NCBI GenBank assembly: GCA_015222295.1
Contig: JADFUZ010000161.1
Coordinates: 1-12,796, forward strand
DNA from: Chloroflexota bacterium
GTDB taxonomy: Bacteria > Chloroflexota > Dehalococcoidia > GIF9 > AB-539-J10
DNA length: 12,796 nucleotides
Direction: 5' to 3'
Positions within the stretch are counted from its first letter, which is position 1. Each line of letters begins with the position of its first letter. The position numbers and the translations under genes were made by a program. Positions 7,254 to 12,796 of this stretch are shown one piece after another. The notes beneath the pieces are model-generated. The model saw only the letters and a program-made list of their open reading frames with translations, searched no databases and was not told where the DNA came from.

Positions 7254-9320
7254 TTACTCCCTGCCTGCCTTCGAATCAGCAATGACTTTCTGGCTAACAT
7301 GAGCAGGCACCTCCTCGTAGTGGCTGAAGTCCATGGCAAAGTTTCCACGGCCCTGAGTAATCGATCTCAAGTCGATGGCATAGTGAAGTAGTTCCGCATA
7401 CGGTGCCTGTGCCGTGATTACGTTGCTGCCTGCTTCGGGACTCATCCCAAGCACACGTCCCCTCTTGGTATTGAGATCACCAATGACATCACCAGTAGAT
7501 GCTTCAGGCACCGTGACGCTGAGATTCATCATGGGTTCAAGCAATACCGGCTGTCCGTCGGATAGCCCTCTCTTTAGGGCTTGAGCTCCGGCTATCTTAA
7601 AGGCTATGTCTGAGGAGTCCACGGCGTGGAAGCTGCCATCGCAAAGCGTTACTTTCACGTCGACGACAGGATATCCAGCCAACACGCCCTCTTGCTTCAT
7701 CTCATTGACCCCCTTCTCCACAGAAGGAACGTAATTCGCCGGGATAGCTCCCCCAACGATCTTCTTCTCGAATTCAAATCCACCACCCCGAGGCAAGGGC
7801 GCCAAATCCAGCAAGACATGTCCGTACTGACCATGGCCTCCCGTCTGTTTCCTATGCTTGTACTCTGCCCGAGTTGCCATTGTGATGGTCTCCTTATAAG
7901 GCACCCTTGGTGGCTCCAACTTCACATCCACACCAAACTTGCGGTGCATCCTTTCCCTGACCGTCTCCAAATGGCTGTCTCCCACTCCCGACACAATAAC
8001 CTCATTTGTGTCGGCTTCGTGGCGCACCTTGAGAGAAGGGTCCTCCTCACAAATCCTGGGCAAAACCGTGCTCATCTTGTCCAGATCGTCCTTCGTCCCG
8101 GGCCGAATCGCCATGCTGAAGTTCGCTTGAGGGAAGTCAATGCCCTCCAACACCACAGGATGCTCACGGCCACATAGGGTATCGCCGGTGCTGGTAAGGC
8201 TCAACTTGGCCACCGCTCCAATATCCCCAGCAATCAGTTGGTTCACGGGCTGTTGTTGCTTGCCCAGCGGAACGAAGAGTTGACCAATACGCTCCATGCT
8301 GCTCTTGTTGGCATTCCAAACCTGTGAATTGCTGAACATGGCCCCAGAGTAAATGCGGAAACAGCTGATCTTTCCCGTGAAAGGGTCAGCACTAGTCTTG
8401 AATACAAGGCTCGCAAGTGGCGCTGCTGCGTCAGCCTTTTCTGTCCCTTTCCCTCCCACCATAGTCTCCGAAGCCAGCGCGGCGGCTCTTTCCCCAGGCG
8501 AAGGTAGATACTGGCAAATAGCGTCCAAGACTGAACTGATGCCAATACTTCGTAGGGCAGAGCCAACAAACACAGGGACTAGCTTACCCAAGACAGTTGA
8601 CTGTTTCATCGCTGCGAAAATCTCATCATTACTTATCTCTTCGCCTTCCAAGTATCTGCTGATAAGTTCATCATCAATCTCAACCACAGCCTCCACGAGG
8701 TTTTCTCGATGAAACTTGGCCTGCTCAAGAAGCGACGGAGCTACGTCCACCTCCTCTTGCTTGCCACGGTAGCCTTTCATAGTCACCAAATCTATGAAAC
8801 CGTGAAACTCACTCTGTGACCCCATGGGCAACTGAGTCGGAAGGCACCTCGTTCCCAACCTGGACCGAATCGCCTCCAAAGTGCGGAGAAAATCAGCGTT
8901 TTCTCGATCCATCTTGTTGATGAAAACCAACCGAGGCAACTTCGCCTTCTCGGCATAGTCCCATACTTGTTCTGTGCCCACCTCCACGCCGGAGGCAGCG
9001 CACACTACGACGACCGCTGCATCGCTTGCGCGGATACCGGCTTTGACCTCGCCAGCGAAATCAGCGTAGCCAGGAGTGTCAATAACGGTCAGTTTCCTTC
9101 CGTTCCACTCGTGTGGCAGCACAGACAAGCTCATACTCATCTGCCGTTCTATTTCCGCCGGGTCGTAATCCGACGTGGTGCTGCCATTGTCGACGCTGCC
9201 TAACCTCTTGATCGCCCCTGAAGTGAACAGCATGGCTTCAGCAAGGGAGGTCTTGCCGGCACCGTAATGGGACAACAACACAACATCACGAATTTGGTCT
9301 GTTTTGTACGAGTTCAACAC
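7254..9320 (-). CDS. Elongation factor G-like GTPase (EF-G2 type)
   Basis: This 688-residue protein has the complete EF-G layout. In the G domain, the P-loop is SHYGAGKTS (17-25), with DTPG (81-84), NKMD (135-138) and GSAL (253-256). Domain II and III motifs follow, and domain IV has TGGHGQYGHV (493-502) and a tip containing SFHAVDSSD (563-571) with His565. Domain V ends the protein. It is not the usual fusA product. Canonical AHIDAGKT is SHYGAGKT, switch I RGIT reads RQMS (60-63), and DTPGH reads DTPGY, so Tyr85 replaces the histidine used for GTP hydrolysis in translational GTPases. These differences are typical of the EF-G2 paralogue group. A true fusA, normally near rpsL-rpsG-tuf, should lie elsewhere. 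The start is GTG with AAGGAG (9325-9330) ahead of it. The protein probably binds ribosomes, but a translocase role is uncertain. Confidence 0.93.
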   Translation of the reverse strand: MLNSYKTDQIRDVVLLSHYGAGKTSLAEAMLFTSGAIKRLGSVDNGSTTSDYDPAEIERQMSMSLSVLPHEWNGRKLTVIDTPGYADFAGEVKAGIRASDAAVVVVCAASGVEVGTEQVWDYAEKAKLPRLVFINKMDRENADFLRTLEAIRSRLGTRCLPTQLPMGSQSEFHGFIDLVTMKGYRGKQEEVDVAPSLLEQAKFHRENLVEAVVEIDDELISRYLEGEEISNDEIFAAMKQSTVLGKLVPVFVGSALRSIGISSVLDAICQYLPSPGERAAALASETMVGGKGTEKADAAAPLASLVFKTSADPFTGKISCFRIYSGAMFSNSQVWNANKSSMERIGQLFVPLGKQQQPVNQLIAGDIGAVAKLSLTSTGDTLCGREHPVVLEGIDFPQANFSMAIRPGTKDDLDKMSTVLPRICEEDPSLKVRHEADTNEVIVSGVGDSHLETVRERMHRKFGVDVKLEPPRVPYKETITMATRAEYKHRKQTGGHGQYGHVLLDLAPLPRGGGFEFEKKIVGGAIPANYVPSVEKGVNEMKQEGVLAGYPVVDVKVTLCDGSFHAVDSSDIAFKIAGAQALKRGLSDGQPVLLEPMMNLSVTVPEASTGDVIGDLNTKRGRVLGMSPEAGSNVITAQAPYAELLHYAIDLRSITQGRGNFAMDFSHYEEVPAHVSQKVIADSKAGRE

Positions 9321-9366
9321 CCTGCTCCTTTCTCTTTTCCTAGCTCCAGCCTTTGCCTCCGGTCGA

Positions 9367-9372
9367 ATTATA
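9367..9372 (-). promoter_or_regulatory. -10 box of the EF-G-like gene
   Basis: The minus strand reads a perfect TATAAT here, about 47 bases upstream of the GTG start. The best -35 at 17-base spacing (TGGCTA, minus strand, 9390-9395) matches only 3 of 6 consensus positions. A TTGCTG lies further back but at 21-base spacing. A leader of about 40 bases containing AAGGAG would result. Confidence 0.45.
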
Positions 9373-9399
9373 GGCCGCCACCCAGATGATAGCCAGCAA

Positions 9400-9429
9400 C
9401 TGTCACTCTCGAGAGTTGAATGCTATAAT
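9400..9429 (+). promoter_or_regulatory. Promoter of gatC (extended -10)
   Basis: A perfect TATAAT (9424-9429) is preceded by TGC, giving an extended -10 (TGnTATAAT). CTGTCA (9400-9405, 4 of 6 matches) lies 18 bases upstream. Transcription would begin near 9436, leaving a leader of about 14 bases with only a weak purine-rich GAAGAAA before the gatC ATG at 9450. The promoter diverges from that of the EF-G-like gene, with the two -10 boxes 51 bases apart. Confidence 0.6.
9405..9416. promoter_or_regulatory. 12-bp perfect palindrome in the gatC promoter, possible operator
   Basis: ACTCTCGAGAGT is a perfect inverted repeat with no spacer. It sits between the -35 and -10 boxes of gatC and just upstream of the -35 region of the divergent EF-G-like gene. 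A flanking CAACT (9397-9401) and AGTTG (9414-9418) form a second, wider inverted pair. The position suits a dimeric repressor, but a 12-bp palindrome can occur by chance a few times in 12.8 kb. Confidence 0.3.
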
Positions 9430-9449
9430 CGCGCTGTTGAAGAAACAAG

Positions 9450-9737
9450 ATGAAACTGAGTCATGAAGAAGTCATACATATCGTCTCGCTGGCTCGCCTG
9501 GCTCTAAGCCAGAGTGAAATCGAGAAATTCACCGTCCAGTTATCCCACATTCTGGAGAACTTCGAAATACTCCAGCAAGTCGACACCACGAATACAGCGC
9601 GAGCAGCTCAGGCCGTCCAGCTACAAAACGTCTTCAGAGATGATACCACAGCCAAGTCATATCCTCAAAACGAGATTCTGGCCAACGCGCCCGATCAGGA
9701 AGAGAACTGCTTCAAGGTGAGACCAATACTGGAGTAA
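9450..9737 (+). CDS. gatC: Asp/Glu-tRNA amidotransferase subunit C
   Basis: GatC is the small subunit that wraps around and stabilises GatA and GatB in the GatCAB amidotransferase, which converts Glu-tRNAGln and/or Asp-tRNAAsn to the amidated forms. The 95-residue length is normal. The N-terminal helical part carries the family pattern HIVSLARLALSQSEIEKF (11-28), followed by LSHILENFEILQQVDT (31-46), and the C-terminal tail ends with CFKVRPILE, like other GatC tails that end in a V-P/R-I motif. The ATG is 21 bases downstream of the TATAAT box and has only a weak Shine-Dalgarno sequence. gatA follows after an unusually long 124-base spacer, and gatB is not in the window. Confidence 0.93.
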   Translation: MKLSHEEVIHIVSLARLALSQSEIEKFTVQLSHILENFEILQQVDTTNTARAAQAVQLQNVFRDDTTAKSYPQNEILANAPDQEENCFKVRPILE

Positions 9738-9763
9738 ACGCACCCGCAAATGATGGATGCGTT
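9737..9763 (+). other. Hairpin directly after the gatC stop
   Basis: AACGCA (9737-9742) pairs with TGCGTT (9758-9763). After one mismatch the stem continues with two G-C pairs and a G-U pair, leaving a 7-base loop (9747-9753). CTTCGC follows instead of a T-run, so it is not a standard terminator. It could weaken read-through, attenuate gatA or protect a gatC transcript end. The rest of the spacer to gatA (9764-9861) shows no convincing gene. Confidence 0.3.
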
Positions 9764-9861
9764 CTTCGCTGTGTGCCATATGTCCAGAACCGAGGAAATA
9801 TGCCCGAGAACCAAGCGCAGCCGGCACGGAGTCATGAGCGCGGCACCGTTAAAGAGAGGCT

Positions 9862-11331
9862 GTGAATGCAGTGAGTGACTTGTACCAGCTGACTATTCAT
9901 GAGGCGCATGAGCTTCTAAGACAGAGGAAAATCTCCTCAGTTGAACTCACGAAGTCCGCGCTGACGCGCATGGCCGTGGTGGAGAGCAAAGTTCGAGCTT
10001 GTATCACTATTACCGACGAATCAGCGCTTGAGCAAGCAGCAGAAGCGGACACCCACATAGGTACTGGGCACATTCAACCGCTAACCGGCATACCGACCTT
10101 GGTCAAGGATCTCATATGTACCAAAGGCATACGAACTACGTGCGGTTCAAAGATGCTGGAAGCTTTTGTTCCGCCCTATGATGCCACCGTCATCGAGAAA
10201 CTGAAGGCCCAAAAGGCGGTAATCCTCGGCAAAACAAACATGGATGAGTTCGCCATGGGCTCGTCCACGGAACACTCCGCCTTCTTCCCGACTCATAACC
10301 CTTGGGATTTGTCCCGTGTACCCGGGGGCAGCAGCGGCGGCTCGGCTGCCGCTGTGGCTACTGACGAGGCTGTCTATGCCCTCGGATCCGACACCGGAGG
10401 CAGCATCCGCCAGCCAGCTGGCTTCTGTAGTATAGTCGGCCTCAAGCCAAGCTACGGACGCGTGAGTCGCTTTGGTCTAGTCGCTTTCGCCAGCTCACTT
10501 GACCAGATTGGTCCACTCACCAAAGATGTCACCGATTGTGCCCTGGTGATGAACGTCCTCGCGGGATACACGCCTCGAGAATCAACCTCAGTTCCATGTC
10601 CCGTGCCTGACTATACCAAGTCCTTGGTTCGGAATCTTAAGGATCTGAGGATTGGAATCCCTCAGGAGTACTTTGTGGAGGGTATGCAACAGGAAGTGCG
10701 CGATGCCCTGGAAACAGCGATAGGCAGACTCAAACAACTGGGTGCACAGGTAGACCGAGAGGCTTCTCTCCCATCCACCAAGTATGCTCTAGCTGTGTAC
10801 TACATACTCGCCCCCTCCGAAGCATCGGCGAATCTGGCTCGTTACGATGGAGTCAAATACGGCTTCTCGGCGCCCAACGCCAGCAATGCTATAGAGGCAA
10901 CAGAGAGAACACGACAATCCGGCTTCGGGCCTGAAGTCAAGAGGCGCATAATGCTGGGCACCTACGCCCTGTCCGCTGGTTACTACGACGCATACTACGT
11001 CAAGGCGCAAAAGGTACGCACCCTGATAAGACAGGAATTTGAGGACATATTCAGAAAATACGACGCGCTGGTCACTCCGACCTCGCCAACAGTGGCGTTC
11101 AATTTGGGTGAAAAGCTGGAAGATCCCCTGCAGATGTACTTGGCCGATGTGTGCACCCTACCAATAAACATCGCTGGCGTTCCAGCCATTTCTGTCCCCG
11201 CCGGTTTTGTTGATGGCTTGCCCGTAGGTATGCAGATCATAGCCAAGCCGTTTGATGAAGAGACAATTCTCCGGGTCGCTTTTGCCTACGAGCAGGCAAC
11301 CGATTGGCATGAGAGGCGGCCACCATTGTGA
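9862..11331 (+). CDS. gatA: Asp/Glu-tRNA amidotransferase subunit A
   Basis: GatA is the glutaminase subunit of GatCAB. It releases ammonia from glutamine for transamidation of the misacylated tRNA held by GatB. It belongs to the amidase-signature family. The Lys-Ser-Ser triad is visible: Lys82 in TLVKDL, the cis-Ser157 in [11 protein letters not shown], and the nucleophile Ser181 in [12 protein letters not shown]. The spacing from Lys82 to Ser181 (99 residues) equals that of characterised GatA. The length of 489 residues is normal, and the C-terminal part has [16 protein letters not shown], as expected. The start is uncertain by three codons: GTG at 9862 or GTG at 9871, with a GAGAGG at 9854-9859 that is close for the first and far for the second. 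A one- to four-base overlap links it to a small downstream gene. It needs a GatB encoded elsewhere. Confidence 0.96.
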   Translation: MNAVSDLYQLTIHEAHELLRQRKISSVELTKSALTRMAVVESKVRACITITDESALEQAAEADTHIGTGHIQPLTGIPTLVKDLICTKGIRTTCGSKMLEAFVPPYDATVIEKLKAQKAVILGKTNMDEFAMGSSTEHSAFFPTHNPWDLSRVPGGSSGGSAAAVATDEAVYALGSDTGGSIRQPAGFCSIVGLKPSYGRVSRFGLVAFASSLDQIGPLTKDVTDCALVMNVLAGYTPRESTSVPCPVPDYTKSLVRNLKDLRIGIPQEYFVEGMQQEVRDALETAIGRLKQLGAQVDREASLPSTKYALAVYYILAPSEASANLARYDGVKYGFSAPNASNAIEATERTRQSGFGPEVKRRIMLGTYALSAGYYDAYYVKAQKVRTLIRQEFEDIFRKYDALVTPTSPTVAFNLGEKLEDPLQMYLADVCTLPINIAGVPAISVPAGFVDGLPVGMQIIAKPFDEETILRVAFAYEQATDWHERRPPL

Positions 11332-11564
11332 TGAGAACAGTCAAAGTCCAGTGTTACTCAGGCCACACTTATGCCCAAGAACCCCGGTCTTTCTCCTGGC
11401 AAGGGAAAGACAACAAGATAGACAGTGTAGAGAGAGCCTGGCAAGAACCGGGCAAAAGATCGTTTCAAGTTGTTACCGGGGACAGGAAGCTATTCGAATT
11501 GTCCTACAACGAAGAAACCGACCTGTGGTCGGCCATCGAATTGGGAGTCCAGGAAAAAGCGTAG
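11331..11564 (+). CDS. Small unrecognised protein coupled to gatA
   Basis: I do not recognise this 77-residue protein with confidence. It has no signal peptide or membrane segment and looks like a compact beta-rich domain. Its outline is a hydrophobic start VKVQCYSGHTY (4-14), then PRSFSWQGK (18-26), a W at 37, SFQVVTG (44-50), KLFELSY (53-59) and DLWSAIEL (64-71). The pattern of W-x-G, then V/I-x-x-V-x-x-x-W, then F/Y-E-L resembles short actinobacterial domains annotated as DUF6504, but I hold that link only loosely. The ATG at 11331 overlaps the last base of the gatA stop (TGATG), and a GTG at 11328 would add one codon. The overlap implies translational coupling with gatA. Downstream bases to 11804 hold no clear gene or terminator. 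Confidence 0.7.
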   Translation: MRTVKVQCYSGHTYAQEPRSFSWQGKDNKIDSVERAWQEPGKRSFQVVTGDRKLFELSYNEETDLWSAIELGVQEKA

Positions 11565-11745
11565 AAGAAACCGCGGAAACTCGCCAGATCATCAACCGTG
11601 CTTTCCGCCGTTACTGCCCACCGCGCCGAAGCCGATCGTAGGCCGAAGGGCATTCTCACCGATTCAGGTTCCGCAATCGAGCAGAGGAGGAAACCAAGGA
11701 CACTCCTACCCAAGTGGCTGGATCGATGTCTTTGGGCCCAGTTCT

Positions 11746-11823
11746 AGAGTCTCATAGACAAGCTCGAGAAGCAGCACGGACTTGAGGAGAAGCTCGAGAG
11801 CAGGTCAGGACAAGAGTCTCATA
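11746..11823. repeat. Nested short direct repeats at the trpS 3' end
   Basis: AGAGTCTCATA occurs at 11746-11756 and again at 11813-11823. Between them AAGCTCGAGA occurs at 11760-11769 and 11790-11799, exactly 30 bases apart, with imperfect similarity continuing after it. The second outer copy lies inside the last codons of trpS, the rest in the gap between the small gatA-linked gene and trpS. No function is evident; it may be the trace of a local duplication. Confidence 0.4.
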
Positions 11824-12782
11824 TGCTCCCTGACTTCTCTCATGGTCTCCTCGGCTATGGCTTCCGCCCGCCTAGCTCCATCAGCGACAACTTCGGCGAC
11901 GCAGTTTGCCTCAGAGGCCAATCTGGCTCTTCTTTCCCGAAAAGGCCCAAAGAATAGGACGATGCTGTCGGCGAGCATCTTCTTGCAATCAGTACAACCA
12001 ATACCGGCTCTCTGACACTCAGAAGAGATCTCCTCCACACGACCTGGAGTGAAAATCTTGTGCAGACTGAAAACGTTACATATGTCAGGGTGGCCGGGGT
12101 CAGATCGGTAGCGCCGCGCCGGGTCCGTAAATGCAGTCTTTACCCGTTCCAGAACTTCTCGGGGGGAGCCTCCTATCTCAATATAGTTATCGGCGCTCTT
12201 GCTCATCTTCTCCTTCCCGTCCAGGCCCAGAATTAGAGGGAAAGAAGTGAGTTTTGCCTGCGGTTCGGGAAACACGACGCCAAAAAGAGAATTGAAACGA
12301 CGCACTATCTCGCGGGCCAGCTCAAGGTGAGGAAGCTGGTCCTCGCCCACAGGCACAACCTCTCCTTTGTAAAGAGCGATGTCCGAGGTCATGAGAACTG
12401 GGTACCCTACGAGACCGTAGTTGACGTTCTCCGGTTGCATCTTCGCCTTTTCCTTGAACGTAGGAACCCGCAATAGCCAACTCAGCGGTGTAACCATGCT
12501 AAGCAGGGTATGCAACTCCATCACCTGAGGGACGTGGGATTGGATGAAGATAATGCTCTTCTGTGGGTCAATGCCCGCGGCCAGCCAGTCAAGCACCATT
12601 TCACTGATGTCCTGCTGAAGCGTCGCCGTACTTTCAAGCGTCGTAAGGGCATGGACGTCAACCACACAATAGACGCAATCATATTCATCCTGAAGGGAAA
12701 TGCAGTTCTGAATAGTGCCCAGGTAATTGCCGATGTGCTGGCTGCCCGTAGGGCGAAATCCTGTAAAAACGCGCCTAGCCAT
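11805..12782 (-). CDS. trpS: Tryptophanyl-tRNA synthetase
   Basis: TrpS is a class I synthetase that charges tRNATrp with tryptophan and functions as a cytoplasmic homodimer. At 325 residues it is the usual compact bacterial size. The opening RVFTGFRPTGSQHIGNYLG contains the HIGH-type HIGN (16-19). GEDQ is at 146-149, TSDI with Asp134 fits the tryptophan-recognition position, and KMSKS is at 192-196. The C-terminal GCTDCKKMLAD is also typical of the family. The ATG at 12780-12782 is preceded by only a purine-rich stretch and no strong Shine-Dalgarno sequence within the 14 bases visible, so the promoter lies outside the window. It converges with the gatC-gatA unit. No strong terminator is seen beyond its stop. 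Confidence 0.97.
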   Translation of the reverse strand: MARRVFTGFRPTGSQHIGNYLGTIQNCISLQDEYDCVYCVVDVHALTTLESTATLQQDISEMVLDWLAAGIDPQKSIIFIQSHVPQVMELHTLLSMVTPLSWLLRVPTFKEKAKMQPENVNYGLVGYPVLMTSDIALYKGEVVPVGEDQLPHLELAREIVRRFNSLFGVVFPEPQAKLTSFPLILGLDGKEKMSKSADNYIEIGGSPREVLERVKTAFTDPARRYRSDPGHPDICNVFSLHKIFTPGRVEEISSECQRAGIGCTDCKKMLADSIVLFFGPFRERRARLASEANCVAEVVADGARRAEAIAEETMREVREHMRLLS

Positions 12783-12796
12783 CTTGTTTTCTGCGA

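Noticed and set aside
7626..8177. 183-codon plus-strand frame opposite the EF-G-like gene
   Set aside because: It is the antisense shadow of a well-supported EF-G coding region and has His/Arg/Leu-rich composition with no domain.
9780..9878. Possible 32-codon leader peptide in the gatC-gatA spacer
   Set aside because: It has no Shine-Dalgarno sequence and no run of diagnostic codons, and it runs out of frame into gatA; chance is the simplest explanation.
11252..11757. Other open frames across the gatA end and the gap before trpS
   Set aside because: They overlap gatA or the better-supported 77-residue gene, have basic low-complexity composition and lack ribosome binding sites.

Overview
The window is an ordinary-looking stretch of bacterial chromosome, roughly half G+C by eye, packed with housekeeping genes. 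No phage, transposon, CRISPR array, rRNA or tRNA gene is visible. Several features together tentatively suggest a Chloroflexota bacterium, perhaps Dehalococcoidia: a divergent ATP-type PEP carboxykinase, a TraR/DksA-type zinc-finger gene leading into lspA and an rluD-type gene, an EF-G2-type paralogue, a GatCA pair without gatB, and frequent AGG/AGA and ATA codons. This placement is inference, because no marker gene here fixes the lineage.

Layout. (1) Bases 1-1430 hold the 3' part of a PEP carboxykinase gene whose start lies upstream of the window. (2) Bases 1603-5246 form a tightly packed plus-strand string: a DksA/TraR-like zinc-finger protein, lspA (prolipoprotein signal peptidase), an RluD-type pseudouridine synthase, a small coiled-coil protein and gltX. 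The first three junctions overlap by 20, 29 and 4 bases, which suggests translational coupling. (3) Bases 5330-7220 are a two-gene etfB-etfA unit with its own well-formed promoter and strong ribosome binding sites. (4) On the minus strand, 9320-7254 encodes an EF-G-like GTPase of the EF-G2 type, convergent with etfA. (5) A short divergent promoter region (about 9367-9429) serves this gene and gatC. Two perfect TATAAT boxes face away from each other, and a 12-bp palindrome lies in the spacer of the gatC promoter. (6) gatC and gatA follow, separated by a 124-base spacer that begins with a hairpin. A 77-residue unrecognised protein overlaps the gatA stop codon. (7) trpS lies on the minus strand at the right edge and is complete.

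How the genes fit together. Most of the window serves protein synthesis: GltX and TrpS charge tRNAs, and GatCA (with a GatB that must be encoded elsewhere) would convert misacylated Glu-tRNAGln and/or Asp-tRNAAsn. The RluD-like enzyme modifies 23S rRNA, and the EF-G2-like factor probably acts on or near the ribosome. LspA matures lipoproteins. EtfAB carries electrons between flavoprotein dehydrogenases and the membrane or another acceptor, and PEP carboxykinase links the C4 acid and PEP pools.

I did not find a convincing undescribed system. The points most worth checking are the EF-G2-like protein, where tyrosine replaces the histidine used for GTP hydrolysis, the two small unrecognised proteins tucked against rluD and gatA, and the palindrome in the gatC promoter.
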